From Desulfobacteraceae bacterium (lineage in GTDB: Bacteria; Desulfobacterota; Desulfobacteria; Desulfobacterales; JAABSP01), in contig JAABSP010000001.1 in NCBI GenBank assembly GCA_011390345.1, positions 62,001 through 126,000 of the forward strand: a stretch of 64,000 nt of DNA, given 5' to 3'. Numbering within the stretch: position 1 is the first letter of the stretch; each line of letters begins with the position of its first letter. The notes below the pieces were generated by a model. It worked only from the letters and a program-made list of their open reading frames with translations. It was not told the DNA's origin and searched no databases. Below, one piece after another: positions 26,687-36,262 of the stretch. Made by a program: the position numbers and the translations under genes.

Positions 26687-28147
26687 ATGGATTTAAAACA
26701 GAAGAAAGTTTACATACATACCATCGGCTGTCAGATGAATGTCTATGATGCCGAACAGATGGAACGGGGACTCTCCCCCATCGGATATGTGCGGACCCCG
26801 GAGATCGGGGATGCGGATCTGATCCTGCTCAATACCTGCGCGATAAGGGCCAAGGCCGAACAGAAGGTCTTCAGCTTTTTGGGGCGGCTGGTCAAACTCA
26901 AAAACGAGCGGCCTGAGCTGATCATCGCGGTGGGCGGATGCGTGGCCCAGCAGGAGGGAAAGCGGATTCTCTCCCGGGCTCCGTATGTGGATGCGGTCTT
27001 TGGAACCCATGCCATCGGCAGGCTTCCGGAGATCATCGAAAAGATCCGAGCCGGCCAAGGCCCTGTTGTGGATGTGGCCCTTTCCGCAGGAGAGGCGGCC
27101 TTCAATCCCTTTCCCATGTCCGACACCGGCCATCACCCCCCGGAGAAGAGCATCTCCAGCTTCGTCACCATCATGCAGGGGTGCGACAACTTCTGCACCT
27201 ACTGCGTGGTTCCCTATGTCCGAGGCCGTGAGGCGAGCCGCCATCCGGACCGGATCGCAGAAGAGATCCGGACACTTGTCGCCGGCGGAGTCCGGGAGGT
27301 GACGCTGCTGGGTCAGAATGTCAACAGCTACGGCAAAAAGGAGGGGCTTCCCACCTTCACCCAACTGCTGGAGAGGATATCGGAGATCGAAGAACTATCC
27401 CGGATTCGCTTCACTACCTCCCATCCCAAGGACCTTTCCGATGAACTGATCGGCGCGTTCGGCCGGATCGAAAAGCTCTGCCGCCACATTCATCTGCCGG
27501 TGCAGTCTGGCTCGGATATCATCCTTTCCCGGATGAACCGGAAATACACCCGAAAGGAGTATTTGGCAAAGATCGACCGGCTTCGGGGACTCTGCCCCGA
27601 TATCGCGATCTCCTCTGATTTCATCGTCGGCTTTCCCGGTGAGACCGGGGCCGATTTTCAAAAGACCCTGGAACTCATCCAACAGGTTCGGTACGACAGC
27701 CTGTTTGCCTTTAAATATTCGGATCGGCCCCAGGCCCCGGCCGCCCGCTTCTCGGAAAAAATAGATGAGGCCGTAAAAGCCGAACGGCTGGGAGAAGTCC
27801 TTGACCTGCAGCAGCGGGTGACTCTCGAGCGCCATCGATCCCTGGTGGGACAAGATGTTCAAGTGCTGGTCGACGGCTATGCCCGAAAGAATGAGGGCCG
27901 GGAATCGGGGCGCGGGATTCAGTGGACCGGAAGAACAGACACCAATAAGATCGTCAATTTCTATGGGGGCCAAGATCCTGAAAATACCGTAAAGGGAGAT
28001 ACAGGAGCCTGCGGAGAGGAGATCTTTTCGGGCCGGATGATTTCCGTGCGTATCAAAGACGCCTTCCCCCATTCCCTGAGCGGAGTACCTCTTCATCCGG
28101 CGGCCATTGGCCCCGGGACGAAAGGAGAGAAACATCATGCTGCATAA
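26687..28147 (+). CDS. miaB: tRNA-2-methylthio-N6-dimethylallyladenosine synthase
   Basis: This 486-residue radical-SAM methylthiotransferase adds the ms2 group to i6A37 of tRNAs reading UNN codons. The N-terminal UPF0004 domain begins YIHTIGCQMNVYDAEQM, and its three Cys residues hold the auxiliary 4Fe-4S cluster. The radical-SAM motif CDNFCTYC is near residue 165. A TRAM RNA-binding domain closes the protein, followed by a tail of about 30 residues. It overlaps the DUF151 gene by 11 bases. Confidence 0.93.
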   Translation: MDLKQKKVYIHTIGCQMNVYDAEQMERGLSPIGYVRTPEIGDADLILLNTCAIRAKAEQKVFSFLGRLVKLKNERPELIIAVGGCVAQQEGKRILSRAPYVDAVFGTHAIGRLPEIIEKIRAGQGPVVDVALSAGEAAFNPFPMSDTGHHPPEKSISSFVTIMQGCDNFCTYCVVPYVRGREASRHPDRIAEEIRTLVAGGVREVTLLGQNVNSYGKKEGLPTFTQLLERISEIEELSRIRFTTSHPKDLSDELIGAFGRIEKLCRHIHLPVQSGSDIILSRMNRKYTRKEYLAKIDRLRGLCPDIAISSDFIVGFPGETGADFQKTLELIQQVRYDSLFAFKYSDRPQAPAARFSEKIDEAVKAERLGEVLDLQQRVTLERHRSLVGQDVQVLVDGYARKNEGRESGRGIQWTGRTDTNKIVNFYGGQDPENTVKGDTGACGEEIFSGRMISVRIKDAFPHSLSGVPLHPAAIGPGTKGEKHHAA

Positions 28148-28637
28148 AGTCAACATCGCGGGGATGACCATGGACCCGTCGTCCAACACTCCGATCATTA
28201 TTTTAAAGACCGAGGCCGACGAACATGCCATCCCCATCTGGATCGGCCTGCTGGAGGCGACCGCGATCGCGTCGGCCCTCCAGAACGTCGAATTCGAAAG
28301 GCCAATGACCCATGATCTTTTCAAGAACTTCGTGGAAATCATCGGCATGTCCGTGGACCGGGTGGAGGTCTGCGACCTGAAATCCAACACCTACTTCGCC
28401 CGGATCTTCTTCACTACAGAGGAGGGAGATTTCGACATGGATGCCCGTCCCAGCGACGCGATCGCGATCGCGTTGCGGTTCCGCGCGCCCATCTTCGTGG
28501 ATGACAAGGTGATCGAACACTCCAAAACGGACATGGAGAAGACCGGCGAGGCCGAGGACAAGAGCGAAGAGGGCAGGAAATGGGCCGAGTATCTTGAAAA
28601 CCTCTCTCCCGAAGATTTCGGGAAATACAAGGTATAG
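28137..28637 (+). CDS. Bifunctional nuclease (DUF151) family protein
   Basis: This 166-residue protein of the bifunctional nuclease family has the core IPIWIGLLEATAIA and ARPSDAIAIALRFRAPIFV, plus an acidic C-terminal extension. Plant members cleave RNA and DNA, but the bacterial role is not established. The start ATG at 28137 is chosen over an in-frame one 30 bases upstream because AAAGGAGAG precedes it. It overlaps the end of miaB. Confidence 0.85.
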   Translation: MLHKVNIAGMTMDPSSNTPIIILKTEADEHAIPIWIGLLEATAIASALQNVEFERPMTHDLFKNFVEIIGMSVDRVEVCDLKSNTYFARIFFTTEEGDFDMDARPSDAIAIALRFRAPIFVDDKVIEHSKTDMEKTGEAEDKSEEGRKWAEYLENLSPEDFGKYKV

Positions 28638-28657
28638 GTAAAGGTATAATAGAATTC

Positions 28658-29296
28658 ATGATCGATCTGCACACGCACACCTTTTTCAGCGACGGAGAGC
28701 TGGTCCCCTCGGAACTGGTTCGCAGGGCACAGGTCAAGGGACTTACCGGTATCGCGATCACCGACCACGCGGACCGCTCCAACATCGACTTCATCATTCC
28801 CAGAATCGTGGCACTGGCCGGGGATCTCAACGCAGCCATGAACATCCGGGTGATCCCCGGCATCGAGCTGACCCATCTCCCCCCCTCCCTCATCGAGGAG
28901 ACCAGCGAGAGGGCCCGGGCCTTGGGCGCGGAGATTGTCGTTGTCCACGGCGAGACCCTTGTGGAGCCCGTAGCCCCCGGAACCAATCATGCGGCCCTCC
29001 GCGCGGGTGTGGATGTGCTTGCCCATCCCGGCCTGATCACCGAAGCCGATGTGGCCATGGCAAAGGAGAAAGGGATCTATCTGGAAATCACTGCCCGGAA
29101 GGGTCACTGTCTGGCCAACGGCCATGTGGCCCGGCTGGCAAAGAAGATCGGTGCGTCGATGCTGATCAATACGGACGCGCACGGACCCGGGGATCTCATC
29201 GACGGAGCACAAGCCCTGCGGGTTGTGCTTGGCGCAGGACTTGCAGAAGAGGATTTCCAAACCATGCAGAAAAACGCGGCAGCGTTTCTCAAATAG
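28658..29296 (+). CDS. PHP-domain metal-dependent phosphoesterase
   Basis: This 212-residue protein has the four PHP motifs: DLHTHTFFSDGE at the N-terminus, ITDHAD near residue 44, PGIEL and VVHGE in the middle, and NTDAHGPGD near the C-terminus. The family hydrolyses phosphate esters with a trinuclear metal centre; histidinol phosphatase is one relative. The substrate is unknown. It follows the DUF151 gene by 20 bases and precedes the acyl-CoA synthetase gene by 15. Confidence 0.85.
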   Translation: MIDLHTHTFFSDGELVPSELVRRAQVKGLTGIAITDHADRSNIDFIIPRIVALAGDLNAAMNIRVIPGIELTHLPPSLIEETSERARALGAEIVVVHGETLVEPVAPGTNHAALRAGVDVLAHPGLITEADVAMAKEKGIYLEITARKGHCLANGHVARLAKKIGASMLINTDAHGPGDLIDGAQALRVVLGAGLAEEDFQTMQKNAAAFLK

Positions 29297-29311
29297 CCCA
29301 AGGAGCCCGAT

Positions 29312-31486
29312 GTGGAGATTGAATCGATCATTGAAGGGGCCCTCTCATCGGGGCGTCATTCGCTTTTGGAACACCCGTCAAAGCAGATTTTGAACGCCTA
29401 TGGGATTCCTGTGGTCTCTGAAACCCCGGCCCCCGATGCAGAGGCTGCTGTGGAAGAGGCCCGGAAAATCGGTTTTCCGGTTGTACTGAAAGGAGTAGGG
29501 CCTGCACATAAGACGGAAAAGGGGCTTGTCCGCCTCAACCTTGAGGATGAAGGCGCGGTCGCATCGGCCGCAGCCGAGATGGAAAAGGCTGCAGGAGAGG
29601 AGCTGGAGGGCTTTCTGGTGCAGCCCCAGATCCGGGGAAACCGGGAGTTTGTAGCAGGCCTCTTCCGGGACCCGCTCTTCGGCCCTGTGGTGATGTTCGG
29701 CCTCGGCGGCATATTCACCGAAGCCCTTTCCGATGTCGCGTTCCGGTTAACCCCTCTTGGGGAGACCGATGCGGCCGAAATGCTCACGGAAATCCGCGGT
29801 GCAGATCTTTTGGGCCCCTTTCGGGGGGAGGGAGCTGCAGACCGGGATAACCTGATTCGGACATTGACGGCCCTCTCCAGAATCGCGGTGGACCATCCTC
29901 GGATCGCGGAGATCGACATCAACCCACTGATCGTATCTCCAGACGGCTCTGTTACGGCAGTGGATGCCCTTATCGCGCTTTCTCAAAAAGGAGAGGAGAA
30001 AAGCTTTACCGAGCCTGTCGATCCCCAGGCCCTGGGAAAGCTCTTTCATCCCCGCTCCGTGGCTTTTGTGGGAGCATCCGCGCAATTGGGCAAATGGGGC
30101 CATATTCTGATCACCACCACCATCAAGGGCGGATATGAGGGAGGGATCTATTTCGTCAATCCCAAGGGCGGAACCATCGCGGAAAGAGAGGTCTTCAAGA
30201 ATGTCTGTGACATCCCCGGCCCTGTGGATCTTGCGGTGGTGACGATCCCCGCGGAGGGGGTGATGGATCTTCTCCCGCAGTTTCAGGAGAAGGGGATCAA
30301 AAACATGGTGCTGATCACCTCCGGCTTCGGCGAGACCGGGGAGGCCGGCCGGGAGCTGGAGCAGAAGCTGATGGCCGCGGCCAAAGATGCCGGCATCCTG
30401 GTTTTAGGCCCCAACACCATGGGGATCTGCAATCCTCACATCAACCTCTACTGCACCGGCAGCCACGTCTGGCCCCGGCCCGGCTCTACCGCAGTGGTGG
30501 CCCAGTCCGGCAACATGGGTACGCAACTGCTGGGCTTTGCCGAACAGCAGGGCATCGGCATTCGCGTCTTCTCCGGCTCCGGCAACGAGGCCATGATCAC
30601 CATCGAGGACTATCTGGACGGATTCGAGGCCGATGAAAAATCCCGGATCGTGATGCTCTATGTGGAGAGCGTGAAAAACGGCCGGCGCTTCTATGAGGCT
30701 GCGAAAAGAATCAGTAAGAAAAAGCCGATAGTCCTTTTAAAGGGCGGAAGAACTTCGGCCGGAGCGCGGGCCGCGGCCACCCATACCGGCGCGATGAGTT
30801 CGGACCAGAAGGTCTTCGAAGCGGTCTGCCGCCAGGCCGGCATCGTAACCGCACAGTACCCGATGGACCTGCTCGATCTCTCTGCTGCATTCTCCTCCCT
30901 GCCCATGCCCCGGGGAAATCGCGTCGCGATCCTTACTCTCGGCGGGGGCTGGGGCGTTGTCACCTCGGACCTCTGCGAGGAGTTCGGCCTTTCCATCCCG
31001 GAACTTGCGCCCGAGATCGTCTCCCGTCTCGATGCCCATCTCCCCCCATACTGGAGCCGAACCAACCCCATCGACATCGTGGGCGAACATGATGACAAGC
31101 TGCCCATGCTGATTCTGGAGGCCCTTCTTCAGTGGGACGGGTGCGATGCGGTGATCAACCTCGGCATCATGGGCCGGCGCAACCTGCTGGGCAGATATCT
31201 TGAATCGGTGCGCGGCTCCGATCCCACCTATTCCGACACTTTTCTACAGACCATCACCGATGCGATCTTAGACTTTGAAAAGCGGTATGTGGAGCACATC
31301 GTCCGGCTGATGGAGACCTATCAAAAACCGATCTTGGGCGTCAGCATTTTAGACGGAGACGAGGATCAGACTCTGTATCGGGTCCAAGGCAGCCGCTTCA
31401 AGGGCGTCTTCTATCCCACCCCGGAGCGTGTGGTCAAGACATTGGCCGAGATGTGTGCGTATCAGAGGTTTTTGGACCGGGCATGA
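29312..31486 (+). CDS. ADP-forming acyl-CoA synthetase (fused alpha and beta)
   Basis: This 724-residue NDP-forming acyl-CoA synthetase would convert acyl-CoA plus ADP and phosphate to the acid plus ATP, or the reverse. The beta part comes first: an ATP-grasp domain in residues 1-230 (FPVVLKGVGPAHKTEKG). The CoA-binding domain starts near 240 (FHPRSVAFVGAS). The ligase domain holds the phosphohistidine site ATHTGAMS near residue 490. In anaerobes such enzymes conserve energy from acetyl- or aryl-CoA. The start is GTG at 29312 behind AAGGAG. Confidence 0.9.
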   Translation: MEIESIIEGALSSGRHSLLEHPSKQILNAYGIPVVSETPAPDAEAAVEEARKIGFPVVLKGVGPAHKTEKGLVRLNLEDEGAVASAAAEMEKAAGEELEGFLVQPQIRGNREFVAGLFRDPLFGPVVMFGLGGIFTEALSDVAFRLTPLGETDAAEMLTEIRGADLLGPFRGEGAADRDNLIRTLTALSRIAVDHPRIAEIDINPLIVSPDGSVTAVDALIALSQKGEEKSFTEPVDPQALGKLFHPRSVAFVGASAQLGKWGHILITTTIKGGYEGGIYFVNPKGGTIAEREVFKNVCDIPGPVDLAVVTIPAEGVMDLLPQFQEKGIKNMVLITSGFGETGEAGRELEQKLMAAAKDAGILVLGPNTMGICNPHINLYCTGSHVWPRPGSTAVVAQSGNMGTQLLGFAEQQGIGIRVFSGSGNEAMITIEDYLDGFEADEKSRIVMLYVESVKNGRRFYEAAKRISKKKPIVLLKGGRTSAGARAAATHTGAMSSDQKVFEAVCRQAGIVTAQYPMDLLDLSAAFSSLPMPRGNRVAILTLGGGWGVVTSDLCEEFGLSIPELAPEIVSRLDAHLPPYWSRTNPIDIVGEHDDKLPMLILEALLQWDGCDAVINLGIMGRRNLLGRYLESVRGSDPTYSDTFLQTITDAILDFEKRYVEHIVRLMETYQKPILGVSILDGDEDQTLYRVQGSRFKGVFYPTPERVVKTLAEMCAYQRFLDRA

Positions 31487-31702
31487 TCTTTTCCCCGGCC
31501 TCCTTTTTTATCGCTTTACAATTTTTTTTACCTGTGATAGCAGCATATAATTAAGGATCAATGATTCTGCTCCGATCCTATCTTTTCCATTTACGGTTGT
31601 GCGGGTTCTGCTGCTGCTCCTCCTGTAGCTGTCCGATCTCAATCTTGAACCGACCCAAGACCGTGACCTTTCTGTAATCTTTTTATGGATGGGAGGTGCG
31701 TC

Positions 31703-32578
31703 ATGTCGGAACCATTGGTTTTCAATCCAAAGGTACGCCGGGTCATCCAGAGTGCGGTTGGGGCTGACAGCCACATGTGCTGGACCTGCCGCTCCTGCCT
31801 CAACGAATGTCCTGTCAATCTTGCCACCAGCCGTCTTCAGCCCCTCAAGTTCGTCCGGCTGGCCAACCTCGGGCTTCTCGATGAGATGCTCGATCTTCCC
31901 CAGATCTGGTACTGTCTCACCTGCAACCGATGCAGCCAGGTCTGTCCCATGCAGGTGAAGCCCGCCGCGATCATCGGCTATGCCCGCAGCCGTTGGGTCG
32001 CCTCTGGCAGGGTCTCACAGAAGACCCTCGATGATTATCGGATGCTGTTGTATCGGTTCCAGCGGGTGCGGTGGCATGCGGCCAAAGCCTGTATGAAAAA
32101 GGATGCCACTCCGGATCTCGCTGACAGCCTGTGGCGCGAATGGATGGAAAAGCGTGTGGATAAGTCGCTTCCCGCGATCCGCATCGGATCGGCCGCATTC
32201 TCTGTACAGCCTTCCAGAAGCGCATCCCGAAACGCGGACGGGTTCTCCTGCTTCACTTGCAAAGAGTGTTCCAATGCCTGTCCTGCATTCGGCGGCAGCG
32301 AAATCTTCGACCCGCTGGCCATCATCCGGATGGCCAACCTCGGCATGGGAGAAAGCCTTTTGACCTCCCCCTCCATCTGGCTTTGTCTGGAATGTCAGCG
32401 ATGCACCGATACCTGCAGCCAGCGGGTGCGGGGGCATGAACTGGTCCGTCACCTCCGGAAGCTGGCCATAGAGACCGGGGCTGTGGACAAGGGATTTCTC
32501 ACCCGCTGGTATTTAATGGGGAAGGGGCTCTATCCGAAACTGCTGAATGAGATCGATCGGCTCTTCGGCTTTCAATAG
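31703..32578 (+). CDS. HdrC-like protein with four 4Fe-4S motifs
   Basis: This 291-residue protein consists of two HdrC-type modules in tandem. Four cluster motifs are visible: CWTCRSCLNECP, CLTCNRCSQVCP, CFTCKECSNACP and CLECQRCTDTCS. HdrC passes electrons in heterodisulfide reductase and related complexes of anaerobes. Here no HdrA or HdrB lies next to it, so the partner is unknown. The ATG at 31703 follows GGGAGG and is preferred over one six codons upstream. The 216 bases before it hold nothing I recognise. Confidence 0.85.
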   Translation: MSEPLVFNPKVRRVIQSAVGADSHMCWTCRSCLNECPVNLATSRLQPLKFVRLANLGLLDEMLDLPQIWYCLTCNRCSQVCPMQVKPAAIIGYARSRWVASGRVSQKTLDDYRMLLYRFQRVRWHAAKACMKKDATPDLADSLWREWMEKRVDKSLPAIRIGSAAFSVQPSRSASRNADGFSCFTCKECSNACPAFGGSEIFDPLAIIRMANLGMGESLLTSPSIWLCLECQRCTDTCSQRVRGHELVRHLRKLAIETGAVDKGFLTRWYLMGKGLYPKLLNEIDRLFGFQ

Positions 32579-32645
32579 GAAAGAAAAAGGGGAACTATGC
32601 GGAATTTTTTGATGAGGGGCATCCTTACTTTGCTTCGATTTACGA

Positions 32646-32670
32646 TATCCCGGCAATGCCGGGATATCTC
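32646..32670. terminator. Palindromic hairpin between convergent genes
   Basis: GATATCCCGGC and GCCGGGATATC form a perfect 11-base stem with a 3-base loop. It lies between the HdrC-like gene and a lipoprotein gene on the opposite strand, where a bidirectional terminator is expected. A strong T-run is lacking on either side. Confidence 0.6.
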
Positions 32671-32705
32671 TTACGAATAAGGCGGCCCCCGAAGTCCGTC
32701 AAGTT

Positions 32706-33407
32706 TTAAAAGTGCCCCCCCTTCACCTCGAACGTCTTGACCGTCGGGTACCGGACTTCGGCCACATCCTCGGGCTCGGGGATATCCTCGGTGGGATAGT
32801 GCCACCAGTCGAGGTCGTTCAGGTAATAGAGATCGTTGTTATAGAGCAGATACTCATCCTTCTTGATGAGCATGGTGGTGATGAGCACCTCGTGGTGGGA
32901 GAGTTCTGCGGAACTGCCGATGAGAAGCTCCCCGCCGGCCACAATGGGAACGCTTAAAGCCGCCAGGGTGTCCCAGGTGATGTGGCGCAGGACATAGATG
33001 CCTGTGGCAAGGGCTGTCAAAGTACCGGGCGGAGGCCACTTCACCCGATTCGCCTTGTGCTTGATCAGTTGCGTATCAAAACGGAGTACCGGGGTAGCAG
33101 CCTCTTGCTGAAGCGTCACCGGAATCCCCTCTTTGACCAGGTTCCCGATGAGCATCCGGGTGAATGCCCTGCCAAAGACCCCTTTTTGAGGTTCCACATA
33201 GATGCCGTAGCTGTCGATCAACTGAGTCCTGGGGCTTTTGATGAAAGCGGCCACTTGTCCGGCCATATCCTCGGCCAGCACATCCCAGTGGTGTCCGGCC
33301 TGCATCTTCTGCTGGCGGGAGGAGGGGTAGGTGGTCGGCTGGGGAACATGGGAACAGCCGGCCAGGACAAGAAGGAAAAGCATAAAGCCGATTGCTGATT
33401 TGCGCAT
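32706..33407 (-). CDS. Lipoprotein of unknown function
   Basis: This 233-residue protein has the lipobox LVLAGC (Cys at residue 18). A middle part, HWDVLAEDMAGQVAAFI, recalls proteins of the FlgO/CsgG kind, and a Trp/Tyr-rich C-terminus contains YYLNDLDWWHYP. I cannot name the family with confidence. It is the last gene in a minus-strand series that may begin with hcp1, 82 bases after the repeat protein gene. Confidence 0.65.
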   Translation of the reverse strand: MRKSAIGFMLFLLVLAGCSHVPQPTTYPSSRQQKMQAGHHWDVLAEDMAGQVAAFIKSPRTQLIDSYGIYVEPQKGVFGRAFTRMLIGNLVKEGIPVTLQQEAATPVLRFDTQLIKHKANRVKWPPPGTLTALATGIYVLRHITWDTLAALSVPIVAGGELLIGSSAELSHHEVLITTMLIKKDEYLLYNNDLYYLNDLDWWHYPTEDIPEPEDVAEVRYPTVKTFEVKGGHF

Positions 33408-33489
33408 ACGTCGCCTCCGGATCTCAATCGATATCCATAATTTTTCCGGCCATCAGAATAGCCGCCCTTTTGGGAAAAATCAAACGAAA

Positions 33490-35802
33490 TTACGGGAATG
33501 TGACTTCCGTCAACTCTCCGGCTGTCACTTCTGCCGATTCCGTATCGCCTCCGTATTTCACGGTATAGGGATAGGGGGCGATGTCGTCGGTTTCGGGGAA
33601 GAGTTCCACTGCCTCTCCTGTCGGGATATATCCCCGCAGGGTTGCTGAATCCTGATCCCAGATGGAATAGACTTCGTCTCCGTTTCCGGGGACCGTCAGC
33701 CTTCCGGTTTCAAAGGTGGTGGGCTCCCCGGCTTTGACTTCCGCCGCCCTGATGATCCCGTTCAATCGGGCCTGATAATTCCCGCTAAAAAGCTCCTTTT
33801 CCACGCCGGTGTAAGATAAGAATAGTTCATTTCCGTCCGCATCCAGCAGATAATAGTGGTCGATCCCTTCTCCTTCCACCACCACCGATCCGGCGATCAG
33901 AACCGTTTTTGACGGACGCAGGTCCGCAATGATTTGAAGGGCCGCGATGGCATCCTTCATATCGATAACGCGGCTGGCATCCATGTCCGCGGAAGGCTGG
34001 TGCTCCGGGGTTAGCCCCGAGCAGACCCGGAGTGCGTACAGCGCGGTAGAGAGATCCACTTCCAGGGCGTCATTATCCGCATTTTTCAGGATCATTCGGG
34101 CGCTTCTGCCCTGAATGTCGTCTCCGGCTTTTAGGGTGACGCTCCTTTCGGTGCCGTTCAGCTCGACCGTATAGGTTCCGGAGAAGAGGTCGATCTCCTC
34201 GTTGGTGGAGGCAAAGGCCAGTTGGTTTCGGTCCGCATCATAGACATACCAGGTATCACTGCCGCTGCCGATGACCGTGAGGGTCGCGGATTTCAGCTCG
34301 GCCGCACCGTTTTCCGAAACCGTTGCGCTCTTCTCCACCTTGTTGAGCTTTACCGTATAAGTACCCGGAAAAAAGCTCGTGGATGTGCCGGTGTCGAGCC
34401 TGGACAACTGTTTTCCCGAAGTGTCGAATACGTAGAACTGACTCGCCCCGGTTCCCGAGACGGTCAGGGTTCCTGTGTTCACGGTTCGGTTCTCTCCTGC
34501 CGCCAGTGGGACGTTGGCGGTCGTGCCGTTCAGCTTAATCTTGTAGTTTCCCTTGAGAAGTTCCACATCCACGCCCGTCTTTGCCGTCTGAATGAAGGCA
34601 TCCGAGCTATCATAGACGTAGAAATCGGTATCGCCGGAACCGGCAACGGTAATCGTTCCGGCCTCGATGGTCGTCTCGGCTCCCGCCGTAACGGTGGCCG
34701 ACTGGCTTATGTTGTTGAGCTTTACCGTATAGGTTCCAGAGAAGAATTCTTTGGCTTCGTTGGTGTCGGCCGATGCCAGTTGATCCCCCGCGGCGTTGCT
34801 GACATAATAGGTGGTGTCGCCGGTTCCGGATACCACGAGGCTTCCGGCTGTCAAAGTCTTTGTGTTGTTGGCGGTTATGGAAGCCGATGCCTCGGTTCCG
34901 TTGAGCAGCACCCGGTAGGTCAGGGGGAAGAAGTCCACCGCGGCATCGGTCTTGGCGGTTGTCAGTTGATCCTCTCCATAATAGACAAAGTAGTCATTCT
35001 CATAGCCCTTGCCATTTACCGCGAGGGTTCCGGACTCGAGAAGATACTCCTCTTCTGATGGAATATTGACGGCTTTGCTGATCCCATTGAGAAAGACCGT
35101 ATATAGTCCGGGGAAAAGATCCATAGATGCGCCCGTATCCGCGGACACGGCCGCATCCCCTTCGGTGCTGCTGCCCACATATATCTGATATTTGCTGTTC
35201 TCGTTTCCCTTTACCGTAAGCCACCCGGCAGGAATCTCCTTTTTTCCCCCGCCTGAGACCACGGCACTTTTTTCCACCGTATGAAGGAGGGCGGTATAGG
35301 TTCCGTCAAAGACTTCGATATTCTCTCTGGTCTTGGCAGATGCCAGTTCATTTCCGTCCTTGTCATTCAGGGTAAAGGAGTTGTTGCCGTTTTTGGTAAC
35401 GGTTACATAGCCCGCATCGAGGAGATTGAGTTGCAATGATCCGACGGTGATCGGATCTCCTTCGGGTGAAGTGCCGTACCAGGTATCGTTGAGTTGAACC
35501 TTGTAGTCGTCCGGAAACACCTCAATGAATTCATTGGTCTTCTTGCTGCCGAGCTGCTCATCGCCTGTAGCATCATAGAGGAAATAGCTGTTATCGCCGG
35601 TTCCGGTCACTATAACGGCCCCGGCATAGAAGGTTTTGCTGGACGATAAATAAAAATTTGTTTTGGCGGTTTTGTTCAGCTTGACGGTATAGATGCCGGA
35701 GAACATATCGATAAACTCGTTGGTCTTGGAATCGGCAATTTTCTTGTCTTCGGTGTCATAGAGATAATAGGTGTCGATGCCGAACCCGAGCACAATGACT
35801 GT
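33490..35802 (-). repeat. Eleven ~62-residue tandem protein repeats
   Basis: Units open with a hydrophobic strand (TVIV, AVIV, YVTV, WLTV, TLAV, SLVV, TITV, TLTV, TLTV, SVVV, RLTV). Each ends with a short Thr/Ala/Gly strand. A twelfth, diverged unit lies N-terminal to this span. DNA identity between units is moderate, so the expansion is not recent. Confidence 0.75.
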
Positions 35803-36198
35803 GCCCGCAGTTAGTGTCACTTCATCTCCGGATGTTACGCTTCCCCAACTTGTGGCACCAGGGGATTGTAGCTGGTAGGAAATATCGCCGTCCCGGTCGT
35901 AACATTGAATCTCATAGCTCACATTGTTCAGCTTGATCTCATACGGGCCATAAAGGGTATACTCTCCCTGGCTGTCTGTTTCACTCTCTCCATTTTCCAA
36001 GTTGACCGTCGCGCCATCTTCATCTCCGACTGGTGCATCCGCCACTTTATCCCCATCCTTATCATAGACAAAAAAGGAATCTGCCCCGGTGCCGCCGTTT
36101 ACGAACACTGTCACCTCCGCACCCTCTGCGGAAAGCGGAATACAGACAACGGCAAATATCAGCAGGATAGCGGAAATGCGCATATCTTTCGATTCCAT
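33490..36198 (-). CDS. Secreted tandem-repeat protein with dockerin-like insert
   Basis: This 902-residue protein has a signal peptide (cleavage near AEGA) and then about twelve units of roughly 62 residues. Each unit follows the pattern TLTV.G.G...YYVYD, SGTYTVKLNG and SATVTAG, suggesting a chain of beta domains. One unit, near residues 715-765, is interrupted by DMDASRVIDMKDAIAAL, which resembles a calcium-binding dockerin-type segment. The start at 36198 follows a strong AAAGGAGG. It lies 64 bases after tssG on the same strand, so it may share the T6SS transcript. Adhesion or surface display is a guess. Confidence 0.75.
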   Translation of the reverse strand: MESKDMRISAILLIFAVVCIPLSAEGAEVTVFVNGGTGADSFFVYDKDGDKVADAPVGDEDGATVNLENGESETDSQGEYTLYGPYEIKLNNVSYEIQCYDRDGDISYQLQSPGATSWGSVTSGDEVTLTAGTVIVLGFGIDTYYLYDTEDKKIADSKTNEFIDMFSGIYTVKLNKTAKTNFYLSSSKTFYAGAVIVTGTGDNSYFLYDATGDEQLGSKKTNEFIEVFPDDYKVQLNDTWYGTSPEGDPITVGSLQLNLLDAGYVTVTKNGNNSFTLNDKDGNELASAKTRENIEVFDGTYTALLHTVEKSAVVSGGGKKEIPAGWLTVKGNENSKYQIYVGSSTEGDAAVSADTGASMDLFPGLYTVFLNGISKAVNIPSEEEYLLESGTLAVNGKGYENDYFVYYGEDQLTTAKTDAAVDFFPLTYRVLLNGTEASASITANNTKTLTAGSLVVSGTGDTTYYVSNAAGDQLASADTNEAKEFFSGTYTVKLNNISQSATVTAGAETTIEAGTITVAGSGDTDFYVYDSSDAFIQTAKTGVDVELLKGNYKIKLNGTTANVPLAAGENRTVNTGTLTVSGTGASQFYVFDTSGKQLSRLDTGTSTSFFPGTYTVKLNKVEKSATVSENGAAELKSATLTVIGSGSDTWYVYDADRNQLAFASTNEEIDLFSGTYTVELNGTERSVTLKAGDDIQGRSARMILKNADNDALEVDLSTALYALRVCSGLTPEHQPSADMDASRVIDMKDAIAALQIIADLRPSKTVLIAGSVVVEGEGIDHYYLLDADGNELFLSYTGVEKELFSGNYQARLNGIIRAAEVKAGEPTTFETGRLTVPGNGDEVYSIWDQDSATLRGYIPTGEAVELFPETDDIAPYPYTVKYGGDTESAEVTAGELTEVTFP

Positions 36199-36262
36199 CA
36201 AAACCTCCTTTCGGGTTGGCAAATGGCCGTCCGCGCAGGAGCAGATGTCGTAAATACCGGCA

